Source of the DNA: Ostrinia nubilalis
Lineage: Eukaryota; Arthropoda; Insecta; Lepidoptera; Crambidae
Direction: 5' to 3'
Assembly: GCF_963855985.1 (NCBI RefSeq)
Contig: NC_087092.1
Span: 8,680,001 to 8,744,000, forward strand
Length of the DNA: 64,000 nucleotides
Shown here: positions 33,701 to 47,200 of the stretch, one piece after another
How the letters are laid out: each line of letters starts with the position of its first letter
Numbering within the stretch: position 1 is the stretch's first letter
Program-made: the position numbers and the translations under genes
Notes under the pieces: model-generated
The model's input: the letters and a program-made list of their open reading frames with translations, nothing else
Database searches by the model: none
Told to the model about the DNA's origin: nothing

Positions 33701-36700
33701 AAAGGTACAATATTTCGTTCTGCACTATCAGTGACTTAATTTACTTAAAAGCGACGTTGCTATAATTGAAACTGAATGTTTAAATTGTTTTCAGGAAGTT
33801 AAAACTTTTAACCCAAACGGGGATGTCACAATAATGGCTGTAGATTGTGGTTTAAAATACAATCAAATCCGCTGTTTAATAAAAAGAAACGTCAAAGTAG
33901 TCTTGGTACCATGGGATCATAAAATTAACCCAAACGATTATGACGGCTTATTTATTAGCAACGGTCCAGGTGACCCTGAAGTATGCAAGAAAGTTGTGGA
34001 CAATGTTCAAGAAGCAGTTAACAATAAATCAAATGTGAAACCAATATTTGGTATTTGTCTTGGTCACCAAATATTGTCAACAGCAGTGGGATGCAAAACT
34101 TACAAAACGAGGTAAGAATATAGGTCCATAGCTGGGCATTAACTCGTTAATCCGTTAATCGTTAATTAACGAAGTTAACATTTCTATTAACGGATTAACT
34201 TTTAAGTTAACTTTAAACAATGTTAACGGACTCGTTACCTTCTGTTAAATTATCCTAAGTCCGTTAATCGTTAATCCAGTAGGTACCTACTATTTACCAA
34301 AAAGATACAGCAGGCACGCTGAAAAACGCTAGAAAAACGCGTTCTGACAAGTAAGTTCGGACTTCCAGAACTTCCAGACCCCAAAACAACAGTTTTTGTA
34401 ACCTTGTTTGTATGTGTTTATTTATATTGGGACAACTCTTGCAACTGAATTTAAGACCAGTTTTCCGGAACCGATTGAACTGTTTGGTATACTTATGAAC
34501 GTACGATGACAATGCAATGTTATGGTACCATTGAGCTGGTCTGATGATGGAGTCATGAGGTGGCCATAGGAACTCCTAAATGAAACGGCGGCACCGCATC
34601 GAATTTGGGTTCGTTGGATTTGTCTTTTCGAGCACTTTAGTACTAGATGATGTCCAGGGTCCTGATGATGGAGTCAGGAAGTGGCCATAGGAATTCTTAA
34701 ACGAAACGGTGGAAACTTATCGAGTTTGGGTTTGCTGGATTTGTCGTTTCGAGCACTTTGGTGCTAAATTGTATTGTAATTGAACCAAGGCTCTGAGATT
34801 GAGATACTACTAAAAAGTGTTTTAAACTTTTTAAAAAACAAGCTTTTATTCTGAAATGCAGTTGTACTAAAACGAAAAAAATAATTTTACTTAATATGCC
34901 ATATAAAATAATTTCGAATTTCGAAAGCTTGTAGCGCAAACATAAAAGAGGAATAAATTCCATGCGCGATACAAGCTTTCGAAATTATTTGAACATTGCA
35001 TACAATTATTTTTTTCGTTTTATTATCATGTGTTAACGGATTAACGATTAACGTTAACTTACGTTAAATCTTGCGAAATGTAACGTTTTAACGTTTAACG
35101 AAGTTAATTTTTTTATTAACGGTTTAACGATTAACGAAGTTAACTATTTGATTAACGGTGCCCAGCTATGTATAGGTCCTAGTTATTGTGGTAACTTACG
35201 GTAGGTAGGTACTATAATTTGAAACTTTCGAGTTGCATAATTTAATTATTAACAGGTAATTTTCAGTTATTACTCGTACCTATCCGCGTATCGCGTTAAA
35301 GCCTGTTTAAATTAATTAAATATGGTACTGTATTTTATAAAACATTATATCAGAATAAACAACAGATATGATGTTTACATGTTATATTTTTACATATATC
35401 TATTTCTTTTTATTCCAGCTATGGTAATCGTGGTCACAATTTGCCATGCACTCACAACGGTACTGGAAGGTGTTTTATGACATCCCAAAACCATGGGTTT
35501 GCTGTAGATGCCGACACGATACCCGAAAATTGGAAAATCTTATTCACAAACGAGAACGATAAAACGAATGAGGGCATAATTCACAAAACAGATCCGTTCT
35601 TCAGTGTACAATTCCACCCTGAGCATACTGCAGGTCCAACTGACCTTGAATGGCTTTTCGATATTTTCATAGACGCTGTAAAATCTTACAAACGTAAAGA
35701 ATCCTTCGTAATAGACAAAGAAATAACTAAAAGACTGAGTTACATTCCTACAATTCATGAAAGACCAAAAAAAGTGTTGATTCTTGGTTCAGGAGGCCTT
35801 TCCATCGGTCAAGCGGGTGAATTTGATTATTCGGGTTCTCAAGGAGTGAAAGCAATGCAAGAAGAGAAAATTCAAACAGTTCTGATAAATCCAAATATTG
35901 CAACTGTTCAAACATCAAAAGGCTTAGCTGACAAAGTCTATTTCCTACCCATTACTCCAGAGTATGTGGAACAAGTGATAAAAGCTGAAAGGCCTACGGG
36001 TGTTTTATTGACTTTTGGTGGGCAGACAGCTTTGAACTGTGGCGTAGAATTACAAAAGTCACGTGTTTTTGAAAAATATAATGTGACTGTACTTGGAACT
36101 CCAATTCAGTCGATAGTGGATACCGAAGATAGAAAAATATTTGCTGAAAAAATTCACTCCATCGGTGAAAAAGTGGCACCTAGTGCTGCAGTTACATCAG
36201 TAGATGAAGCGTTAGCAGCTGCACTTCAAATTGGTTATCCAGTTATGGCACGTTCAGCTTTTTCGTTGGGAGGTCTAGGCTCTGGTTTTGCCAACAATGA
36301 AGAGGAGTTGAGAGCTTTAGCTCACCAAGCTCTGTCTCATTCAGATCAACTGATAATAGATAAGTCGCTCAAAGGTTGGAAAGAAGTAGAATACGAAGTC
36401 GTTCGTGATGCTTTTGATAATTGCATCACAGTTTGTAACATGGAAAATGTTGATCCTCTCGGAATACATACCGGTGAATCTATTGTAGTGGCCCCCAGTC
36501 AAACATTGTCAAATAGAGAATACTACATGCTGCGTAACACAGCCATTAAAGTTATAAGACACTTTGGCATTGTTGGTGAGTGCAACATCCAATACGCTCT
36601 CAATCCCAATTCTGAAGAATTTTACATCATTGAAGTAAATGCTAGATTATCTCGAAGCTCAGCGTTAGCTAGTAAGGCAACTGGTTATCCTTTGGCGTAT

Positions 36701-39700
36701 GTGGCTGCCAAATTGGCCCTTGGTATCCCATTGCCTGTAATCAAAAATTCTGTCACTGGAGTAACAACGGCCTGCTTTGAGCCCAGCTTAGATTATTGCG
36801 TGGTAAAAATACCAAGATGGGACTTAGCTAAATTCAACAAAGTAAGCACAAAAATTGGAAGTTCAATGAAAAGTGTTGGAGAAGTAATGGCCATTGGACG
36901 GAACTTTGAAGAAGCTTTCCAAAAAGCTCTAAGAATGGTCGATGAAAATGTAAATGGATTTGATCCGAATATTAAAACAGTAAATGAAAACGAGTTGAGA
37001 GAACCTACAGATAAAAGAATGTTCGTGTTAGCAGCTGCTTTAAAGGAAGGTTATGACGTCGAAAAGTTATACGAACTTACAAAAATTGACAAATGGTTTC
37101 TGCATAAATTCAAAAACATAATCGATTATTATGAAACTCTTATAGCTGTTGGCAGTACTTCGATAAACTCGGAAACTTTAAAGAATGCCAAGAAAATCGG
37201 GTTTTCGGATAAACAAATAGCAGCTGCTATAAAGAGTACGGAAGTAGCTGTGAGAAAACTCAGGGAAGATAATCATATCACGCCGTTCGTAAAGCAAATT
37301 GATACTGTGGCAGCAGAATGGCCAGCTTCAACCAATTATCTTTATTTAACTTATAATGGCAGCACACACGACCTAGAATTTCCGGGCGACTTTACTATGG
37401 TCTTAGGTTCTGGCGTATACAGGATTGGAAGTTCAGTTGAATTTGACTGGTGTGCCGTTGGTTGTTTGAGAGAACTGAGAAATCAAGGCAAGAAGACCAT
37501 AATGGTCAATTATAACCCTGAGACTGTCAGTACCGATTATGATATGAGTGATAGGTTATATTTTGAGGAAATTTCATTCGAAGTAGTAATGGACATTTAT
37601 AATATTGAAAAACCTAATGGCGTAATATTATCAATGGGAGGACAGTTACCGAACAACATTGCTATAGATTTACACAGACAGCAAGCTGTTATCCTAGGAA
37701 CATCGCCTGATATGATTGATAATGCAGAAAATCGCTTCAAATTTTCGAGAATGTTAGATCGGAAGGGAATTTTGCAGCCCAGATGGAAAGAACTTACCAA
37801 TCTCGAATCTGCCATCAGTTTCTGTGAAGAAGTAGGCTATCCATGTTTGGTTCGACCATCCTACGTCTTAAGCGGTGCGGCCATGAATGTTGCATACTCC
37901 AACCAAGACTTAGAAGCGTATCTCAAATCAGCAAGTGAAGTTAATAAAGAGCATCCAGTAGTTATATCCAAGTACATAATGGATGCTAAGGAAATCGATG
38001 TGGATGCCGTAGCAGCAGATGGTGTCATTTACTGTATGGCAGTTTCTGAACACGTGGAAAATGCAGGAGTGCATTCTGGAGACGCAACATTAGTTACTCC
38101 ACCTCAAGATATAAATAATGAAACTCTGGAAAAAATCAAAGAGATTGCTCGTATAATAGCTGATATATTAGATGTCACTGGACCTTTTAATATGCAGCTT
38201 ATAGCTAAGGATAATGACTTGAAAGTCATTGAATGTAACGTCAGAGTATCTAGATCTTTTCCATTTGTATCAAAAACTCTCGACCATGATTTTGTTGCTA
38301 TGGCCACAAAAATAATACTGGGCATACCTGTAGAACCAGTAAATGTAATGACTGGTTGTGGCAAAGTTGGGGTTAAAGTTCCCCAATTTTCCTTCTCGAG
38401 ATTAGCAGGCGCTGATGTAACACTAGGTGTGGAAATGGCATCAACAGGAGAAGTGGCATGTTTCGGAGAAAACCGTTACGAAGCTTACTTAAAATCTTTG
38501 ATGAGTACTGGTTTTAGAATTCCAAAAAAAGCTATTTTACTGTCTGTGGGCACGTTTAAGGTAAACACCTATCTAGTTATAACTTTTTAAACAATACAAC
38601 AATTATAAATAATTAATAACTAAACAATGTCTTTAAATGTTTTAGCATAAAATGGAATTACTACCGAGTGTCCGAGTACTTCAAAGAATGGGATATAAGC
38701 TGTATGCAAGTATGGGAACCGGTGATTTTTACACCGAACATGGTATTGAGGTATGTTTATTTATACATATAAATTGCAACTTATGTGATACACATTTGCA
38801 TTGTAAAACAATTTGATATATTATAATATAAACTTTTTTCAGGTTGAAAGTGTACAATGGACCTTCGACCATATTGGTGATGTAGATGATGCTAGAGCAG
38901 ACGGAGAACTGATGCATCTAGCTGATTTCATGGCTCGTCGTCAACTGGATCTGGTTATCAATTTGCCTATGCGTGGAGGTGCTCGGCGTGTGTCTTCATT
39001 CAGTACCCATGGGTATCGCACCCGGCGTCTTGCCGTTGATTATGCTGTGCCTCTAGTAACTGATGTAAAGTGCGCAAAGCTCCTAGTGCAGGTTTGTGAT
39101 ATCTTCTTTTTATTACATTAACATTCATAATTCATTACCTAAATCATAAGCATTTATTCATACGTCAACACATACCACATTGTCCCGTCACTAAAAGGTT
39201 TTGAAATTATCTTATAACCTTACTTGTTCTACAATATTGTATTTAACAATCGTAATAAAACCTTATCTTTACTGTTACAGGCAATGGCGCAATGTGGAGG
39301 TGCTCCACCAATGAAAACACATACTGACTGTATGACATCTAGAAACATAATAAAACTTCCTGGTTTTATTGATGTCCACGTTCATGCTCGCGAACCCGGC
39401 GCTACCTATAAAGAAGATTTTAACTCCTGCACTGCTGCTGCTCTTGCTGGTGGCATCACAATGATATGTGCAATGCCGAACACGAACCCACCTGTGATTG
39501 ACCGGGCTGCTTACGAATACGCCTCAGCACTCGCGAGAGTTAGTGCTCGATGTGATTATGCTCTGTTTGTTGGAGCATCATCTACAAACTGTGATACAGC
39601 TGCAGAAATTGCACCACAAGCAGCAGCATTAAAAATGTATTTGAACGAAACATTCACTACTTTAAAATTAGATGATATGACAGTTTGGCAAAAACATTTA

Positions 39701-41830
39701 CAAAACTGGCCGAAGAAAATGGTTGTGTGTGCACATGCTGAACGTGAAAAAACTGGAGCCATTATTCTGATGGCCTCATTACTTGATCGTCCAATACATA
39801 TTTGCCATGTAGCCCGAAAGGAAGAAATTCAAATAATTAAAGCAGCCAAGGAAAGAGGTTTGAAAGTAACATGTGAAGTATGTCCCCATCATTTGTTCTT
39901 AAGTACAGATGACATAGAACGAATTGGAAAAGGTCGAGCTGAAGTACGACCCGTTTTATGCAGCCCTGATGATCAAGCGGAACTCTGGAAAAACATCGAA
40001 ATCATCGATATTTTCGCAACCGACCACGCACCACATGCTGTCGAAGAAAAGGATGCCGTGAAAGCTCTTCCAGGTTTCCCTGGAGTGGAAACCATTTTAC
40101 CGCTACTGCTGAATGCAGTACATGAGGGTCGCTTGACCATAGAAGATATTATAAATAAATTCCACCGTAACCCCCGAAAAATATTCAATTTGCCCGAACA
40201 ACCAAACACATACGTTGAAGTAGATATGGACTATGAATGGACAATACCAAGTGCTATGGAATTTTCTAAATCAAAATGGACACCATTCGCAGGAATGCAT
40301 GTATGTGGGGCTGTTCATCGTGTAACTTTGCGAGGCGAAATAGCTTACGTTGAAGGTCAAGTTTTAGTACCACCCGGTTTTGGCCAAAATGTTCGTGAGT
40401 GGCCTACGCCTAAAAAACAATCGTTCCCAGTATACGCAATAGAAAAAGTTGAGAAAGAAATAAGTCGACCAAATTCGGCGTTAGAGATATATGGTGAATT
40501 GACTCGTCTAAGTGATCTTGAAATTGAGCCTGAAAATCCAAGCAAATTAAATGTACATTTTAACGATGTCAACGGAAGAAGTATGTCACCATTGCCTGCA
40601 CAAATTATAAGGCAAAGATGTGACAGTACTTCAAATTACAATCCCCCAACAGCATCCGTTTCCCATCGCCAAAAAAGCGATATCTTTGGCAAAAGTATAA
40701 TAACAGTAGATTCTTTCAGCAAAGATACTCTGAACGACTTATTTAATCTGGCACAATTTATGAAGATAAGTGTAGGCAAAGGACGATTCTTAGATGATAT
40801 TCTAAGAGGAAAAGTAATGGCTTCGATATTCTACGAAGTCAGTACACGCACAAGCTGTAGTTTTGCAGCTGCTATGCAGAGATTGGGTGGATCTGTTATA
40901 CATACCGATGCTACGAGTTCATCGGCTAAGAAAGGTGAAACCTTAGAGGATAGTGTAGCTGTGATGGCAAGTTATTCAGATGTAGTGGTTTTGCGTCATC
41001 CTGAACCTGGCGCCGTTGCAGTAAGTTTACTTAATTGGCTGAATTGAGTTTTGGTTTTAGAAAAATATATTTTACCTAATGCAAATTTTAATTTTACAGC
41101 GGGCGTCGAGACATTGCAGAAAACCAATTATCAATGCCGGAGATGGTGTAGGGGAACACCCTACTCAAGCTTTATTAGATGTATTTACAATCAGAGAGGA
41201 AATTGGTACTGTGAATGGACTTACGATTACCATGGTAGGCGATCTGAAAAATGGACGAACCGTACACTCACTTGCTCGTATTCTCACCTTATACCAAGTT
41301 CAGCTACAGTATGTTAGTCCTCCAGGACTTGGAATGCCTAAACATATCATGGACTACGTCGCTAAAAAAGGCATACCGCAAAGGGTATACGAAAAACTGG
41401 AGGATGTTCTTGCTGACACACATGTGCTTTATATGACTAGGGTCCAAAGGGAACGATTTGACAGTCAAGAGGAATATGAAAAGGTATATATAGTATAAAA
41501 TTATGTTATTTTTGTTAAACAAAAATTTATTGTATAGAATAAATGACCCTTTCCAAGAGTTGACGCAAATCAGGATGTCAAAAAAATAAAGAACTGTAAT
41601 TTACGTGTACAATTTATTTTCAGACCCGAGGTCTGTTAGTGGTGACCCCGCAGCTGATGACGCGCGCGCGCCGGCGCATGGTCGTGATGCACCCTCTGCC
41701 GCGCGTGGACGAGATCTCTCCCGAGTTCGACTCGGACCCTCGCGCCGCCTACTTCAGGCAAGCGGAGTACGGCATGTATGTGCGCATGGCTCTCCTCTCC
41801 ATGGTCGCAGGAGTTAACCCTCTCGTGTGA
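30792..41830 (+). CDS. CAD: CAD: carbamoyl-phosphate synthase 2 / aspartate transcarbamylase / dihydroorotase
   Basis: Coding exons: 30792-30906, 32498-32639, 33431-33704, 33795-34111, 35419-38560, 38646-38750, 38843-39091, 39281-41020, 41100-41483, 41624-41830. They splice in phase to 2224 aa plus TGA; human CAD is 2225. The cytosolic protein does the first three steps of pyrimidine synthesis. Domain order: glutaminase (nucleophile Cys265 in FGICLGHQ); two carbamoyl-phosphate synthase halves starting near residues 401 ([20 protein letters not shown]) and 942 ([16 protein letters not shown]); dihydroorotase with His1481/His1483 (DVHVH), KMYLNETF and Asp1696 (DHAPH); a linker; and aspartate transcarbamylase with STRT at 1969-1972, HPTQALLD and [14 protein letters not shown]. 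The PKA-type site ARRVSSF near 1412-1418 matches the regulatory Ser site of mammalian CAD. Introns 2 and 4 carry transposons. Confidence 0.98.
32368..32440 (-). mobile_element. RTE-like LINE 3' end
   Basis: Reverse complement of the LINE terminus (gccaaatgacgtcaactgct, aaaggcctcccccaa), starting at a GTTC-repeat tail. It lies 58 bp upstream of CAD coding exon 2. Confidence 0.75.
32813..33214 (-). mobile_element. Lep1-type Helitron in CAD intron 2, carrying a nested Helitron
   Basis: Reverse-oriented Lep1: it opens with CTAG then the hairpin (tgcggcttcacccgcg) and closes with 'cttcgcatttataatataat' and AGGA. The body is interrupted at 32882 by another Helitron and resumes at 33066 with TATGTTATTCTGGGTTATAA. 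Confidence 0.85.
32882..33065 (-). mobile_element. 184-bp Helitron nested in Lep1
   Basis: It begins CTAGCTGACCCGGCGAACTT and ends 'atagataGA', lying between an A (32881) and a T (33066) of the Lep1 copy, which is the expected Helitron target. Confidence 0.8.
34127..35170. mobile_element. 1,044-bp non-autonomous hAT-like element in CAD intron 4
   Basis: Ends CATAGCTGGGCA and TGCCCAGCTATG are inverted and flanked by the 8-bp direct repeat TATAGGTC (34119-34126, 35171-35178). Subterminal regions on both sides are packed with TTAACG/CGTTAA motifs. The middle holds two diverged copies of a 121-bp direct repeat, starting at 34541 and 34662. No transposase frame is present. It lies 15 bp downstream of the exon 4 donor. 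Confidence 0.88.
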
Positions 41831-42087
41831 TTATGCGTTATTTGTATAAAATATTTAAGTTACGTATTGGATAAATGTATATTGTATTTAATTTTGTATC
41901 AAAAGTTTATATTCCTTGTTACAACTTGAATGGAGACAAATAAGACAGTACACTACTTATGTATCGTCATTACCGTTAAAATGACTTTAATATAGTTTTT
42001 TTTTCTAATTTTAAATGATATATTATTTTCACCTTTTGGTTAAAAACTACATAAGTAACTTACACCAAACTACCTAGAATGCAATCT

Positions 42088-42093
42088 ATTAAA
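42088..42093 (+). terminator. Possible CAD polyadenylation signal
   Basis: ATTAAA lies 258 bp after the CAD stop. A canonical AATAAA also occurs at 42385-42390, so the true 3' end is undecided. Confidence 0.3.
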
Positions 42094-42950
42094 ATATGCT
42101 ATAGAAGGATAATATTAATATAGTTTTCTTCGTCCAACAGTATTCGTTTATTTTATTTTTTATCTCATTGCAATTCCAAAACATCGCGGTTTAGAAGATG
42201 CAATAGTGCTTTATTTTATTTTTATTTTATTTTCATTTATTCAGAAAACCACAGCTCTTTATAATATTACAGAGAGATATTCTAGTCTCATTTCTGAGAC
42301 AAATGTAAACCAGTTTACTGCCATTTCTAGATCCTCCGTAACCTTTGACAGCCAGATTTTCCATGGTCTTTGGGGAAAATACAAAATAAAGATTTTCAAA
42401 ATAATATTTTGATTTATTTTAGGATTTAGGTATGCCACAATAATAATTGGTATGCGTATGTTTTGCATGCTAAGTAATACATACTAGAAAATTCATATTC
42501 AATTCAATTATGCAAAATTACTGTACATAATATACTATTACTACATTCTTTTTATTTTCATAGAAATTACATCAAGTTTGGAAATTGAAAATTGTATTTG
42601 TTTTGATCTGACATAACATTAAACTCATTAAAATAACTAATTAGTTTAGAAATTATACAAAATTAAATCTGGCCTAAACTTATTTAGGCGATTAACGATT
42701 CTTAAATCGTCGTAAATTAATCGTAAAATTAAAAGACGTGTTTCATTTGTAAGGTCTTCATGACCACAAAAACAAGAAGTTTTGTTAAAGAACCCAACAG
42801 ATCATTTGAATAAAATATATTTTATATAATAAACTAACTTTTAAGAGATTCTTAAGTACTAAGCTTATTCTTATTTATGTATAATAATATCTAACTACAA
42901 ACATAGATAACCTGCATTTCTTGCATACTAAAGTCTAGTAGATAGTAGCC

Positions 42951-44199
42951 TACTAATCTATCTATACAGTGTGTCCGGGCATGTAGTGATCAAACTTTAA
43001 GGGCGTAATCTATGGACAATTTTATCGATGAAAATACTTCAAATTTAGGGCTTAACCCATTTCTCGCAAAATTACAAGGATTTAAGTTTTGAATTTTAAG
43101 TTTTCACCTCTTCCTTCAAAAACAAGTGATGGCATGGGTAGCTTAACACTAATAAGCAAAATTTTATATATCATGCGATAATCAATTACATTATCTATTA
43201 GCAGAAGTAGAAAACAGATACAAGTTTCATACATTTTAAGGGAGTAAGAATGGATTTAATTAGAAAAAACATGACTTTTTTCACTTCTTTTTCAGTTATT
43301 TTCCAATACAAGAAAAACCAGGTCGTTAAGGTATGTTTTATTTGCATTGTATTATTAGTATTTGAGCTATTGTACAAAACGAATGCAAATTTATTAGTCT
43401 ACGTCTATTAGTTTCGACGTAATTGTTGAACAAAGATACCCCTTCCCAGCGGTTTCCATAGCGCACGCGACATGCGAAAATGCTCTGCCTGAAAATAATC
43501 ACACAACCTATTCCGATTACTATGGAAACCGCTGGTAAGGGGTATCTCTGTTCAACAATTACGTCGTAACTAATAGACGTAGACTAATCAATTTACATTC
43601 GTTTTGTAGAATAGCTCAAATACTAATAATACAATGCAAATAAAACATACCTTAACGACCTGGTTTTTCTTGTGTTGGAAAATAACTGAAAAAGAAGTGA
43701 AAAAAGTCATGTATTTTTCTAATTAAAACCAATCTTACTCCCATAAAATGTATGAAACTTGTGTCTGTTTTCTACTTCTACTAATAGATAATTTTATTGG
43801 CTATCGCATGATATAAAATATTTGCTTATTAATGTTAAGCTACCCACGCTTTCACTTGTTTTTGAAGGAAGAGGTGAAAACTAAAAATTTTAAACTTAAA
43901 TCCTTGTAATTTTGCGATAAATGGGTCAAGCCCCAAGTTTGAAGTATTTTCATCGATAAAATTGTCCATAGATTATGCCCTTAAAGTTTGATCACTACAA
44001 GCCCGGACACATTGTATAAATAAAAATGAATTGATGTTCGTTAGTCTGATTAAAACTCGAGAACGGCTGGGCCGATTGAGCTGATTTTGGTGTTAAAATG
44101 TTTGTCGTAGTTCAGGGTAGGTCTAAACGGTGAGCAAATAAGGAAAGATTTGCTTATTTATTGCCTTTAAGGCGGAACAGAGTTCGCCGGGTCAGCTAG
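42951..44199 (+). mobile_element. Helitron-like element interrupted by the palindrome
   Basis: The left piece (about 42951-42966, ctactaatctatctata) and right piece (44017-44199, aataaaaatgaattgatgtt to gtcagCTAG) join into one Helitron of the family ending CCGGGTCAGCTAG, with a hairpin GGCGGA-acagag-TTCGCC before the end. The palindrome is inserted at its TA. Confidence 0.6.
42967..44014. mobile_element. 1,048-bp fold-back element (long palindrome), Tc1/mariner-like ends
   Basis: Two arms of about 495 bp (42967-43461 and 43520-44014) are near-identical inverted copies around a 58-bp spacer. The ends are CAGTGTGTCCGGGCATGTAG and its complement, bounded by TA on each side (42965-42966, 44015-44016). 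Neither arm has a long frame. It lies between the 3' ends of two converging genes. Confidence 0.92.
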
Positions 44200-44213
44200 T
44201 AGTTAATAAAAAC

Positions 44214-47200
44214 TTATAACTTCGATTCTTCTCCAATATCGTCAATGTTTAACCTAATAGAATCCTGGTTTGATGAGCTTTCAGCATGTATTTCGACAAA
44301 GGTGAATGCTGAAAAACCAGAAGAGTCTGAGGGAGAGTCTTGATTAGTAATATTTTCATATCTGGGGCGTAGTTTTCTAATCGGCCTTTGGGCAAATCGT
44401 TCAACTGAACTCTCCCGTCGTGGAGGAAGCTTGAAACCAACTTGGTTAGCCAATTTTCTTTGACAGTCAACCAGCTTGTCCCTAATCACATCCAAATATT
44501 CGTTAGCAGTGTATTCCCCGGCGGGTTCTTCCTTCAACAGCACGCAAAGCCTTTGCGCTTGTTCCAAATAGATCACCGCTTGTCGTATAGCTTCAAACTT
44601 CTCACTAGAACGCGCCATAGCAATGAAGTGAGGGATGAAAAATTCTAGAACCAAACGTCGGCGCTCTACTTCCATCCGGTTCGGCAGTATTATCTAGAAA
44701 TAAATAAAAAACATTAGTAACACGATTTTGAAAAAAAATGTGCAGTTAATGTTTTTATCAATCCTTTACATGTCAAAATCAAATCAAATACCAGATGAAA
44801 AGAATATCTAAATCTTCCTGCAATAAATTAACAAGCTAAAATTGTTTTGTAGTTTACAAGAATGGATTTTTTTAACATTTATAAAGACCAACTGATAAAA
44901 ATTTAAGTATTTTCTTACATTGGTATTAATTTCATGTTCTTGCTTTATCGACGCCCTCTGTTTTCTAATATAAAACTGTGCTTTTCTTCGCTCTTGTAAT
45001 TGCTTTTGTTTTTCTTTTTTCCATTGATAATACTTGTCATGTTTTTTTGCTTTATCCCAGAAGTTTGTATCTGGCTCCTCATCAGTATCAGAGCTGTCAG
45101 CATAATTTGTATTGGGCATTGGTAGGTTAGGGTTTAATATTCTTAGAGGATTTTTGCTAGTCAATATTTCGTATAACCTTTGAGTATTGAATTGGGGATA
45201 AAACTCTTTTTTTGTATACTTAAGTTTGGTCAAAGCGCTCAGCAGATGCATTACCGGAGCTTCCAATATATCAGCTAGCCGTCGTTGCATCTTTAGAAGA
45301 ACTGGTTTTGGAATACTTTTGAAGTCGTTACAGTTCTCCATGAAGTAATTTGGAAATCGGCCTTGGCCAAAGTGGACGTAAAAGCGTCTCAAAAATATTC
45401 TCAAAGTCTCACCCAGACGATGTTCTGGCCATTTTGCGTAGTTATCTTCACATTGCCAAAAAAGATGGTTTTTGATGTGGCTTACGTCTATTCCCATTTT
45501 GGAGTTATCATGTTCCATCATAAAACTTTTATGCAAAGTGAGGGCAAACAAGTAGCAGCGCATGTGTGCATGAGCTAAACAACTCTCCAAGTAGCGTTCT
45601 GCTGCTGGGAATATTATTTTCCACTGCAATTTCTGATCTGTGTTCAATCCCCTTTTTGGTCGAAACCCAACAGGTACTAGTAAACAACCAAATCCCATCG
45701 CTTTACTAACCATATACTTGGTCGGCCATTGATAACTAAAGTTTGTTCTTGGGTTTTGAATAATCTTCCTTTCCCGAATTATCCATTGATTAGCTGCATT
45801 TGGCCAAGACGCTATAAGGGCAGGAAATACTTCGTTTCCTATCTTATTTCCATTCCTAAGTGTATCACAGTAAATACTAGCCCCTTGAGTGAGAGCGCTG
45901 TTTATAGCATCTTGAGATAGACCTAAAACTGAACCCAAGTCAAGTATGAAATTGTCAACAAAATTTCTCATAAAACCCACAGAACAAAGATAATACTGCG
46001 TATCATATAGATTTCTTGATAGAGACAATTTTGAAGTGTTATCGTCGGAGTCATCGTCTTCATCATCAGTCCAATCGATTGCTCGAACAGCTACAGAAGT
46101 CCAGGTTTCGTCAGGCAATACCCCTGATGAATGTGAGCTGTTGCCCAGTGAGCTAAGTTCCACTCTCTTTGGAGTAGTCGATTCTTTTATTGTTGAGTAA
46201 CCATAATCAGACTCATTTTCACTCAAATCATTGGTTTTCAAGCTACTAGAATTAGATCTATATCCAGAAGTTTCGGTATCCTCTGTTATAATACTTTCAG
46301 CAGAGATTGGCCGAGCATCAAAGATTGAATTTTTTGCTTTCATGTCTCTAGTAGGTCCACTAAGCCTTCTTGAATTTTTCAAAATAGATTTCCTGGGCCT
46401 AGATTCAAGGTCTTCGCTTGCTATTTGATCTGGTTTGAAGACAACTGAGTCTCGTCTTTCATCCTCTTCAAGTAAAATATTGGTTTTCCGGATATTACTT
46501 ATGTTTAAAATGTTATTTTTCTCCACTTGCACGCTGACCTGTTTAGATGGCCCACTGCGCCTTCGCCCAGTATCTTCAAGTACATTAAAATTCAGTTTCA
46601 CATTAGGTGCTACTGATTCCTGACCGGTGTCAAGCCTATTTTTAATACTTTGCAGTAAAGCTTCTCCTGTTGAAGTAGATGGAGAATCATCAGAATCATT
46701 GGATTCCTTTTCAGATTCTGTATACACACTGTCGTCCGAATCAATGTTATTGGCTGGTACAGATTCATTCTCTTTCAATAAGGTACTTTCTAAAACTTCC
46801 AATTTCTTTAGTTTCACGAACCCTGAAAAAATGGTAAATGATATTTAATTATCTAAAACCAGTATAATCTTAATTTCGCTGCAGTTTTTTTCCGGGAAAA
46901 TATTATTTACCTGGTTCTTTGCAATCTTCTATGCGTAACTTATAAAAGGGGGCGTCGAGTACAGCGCTATAGTCCGATGTATCCCCCGGTTCACTGGCCT
47001 CCACGTTATCATAGATAACAAAAAGTCTTGGCGAAGTCAAGGGCTCCATTTGCCCACGAACTTTTTGGTAAACGACATGTTCATTTACATTTTCTTGAAG
47101 TCGGTCAGCGAAGAAAACATGCTTGTTGTGACGAACCATAGCGTCGTTTATCATATGCTCCCGTTCGCTTATTGGATTGTTTTTGATATTTTGCACCTCC

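Noticed and set aside
38561..38590. Last codons of the long CAD frame beyond 38560
   Set aside because: These are intron read-through after a good donor (AAG then GTAAAC); the protein continues at 38646.
45363..45578. Plus-strand frames within the Mab-21 gene
   Set aside because: They are antisense shadows of the large minus-strand exon.
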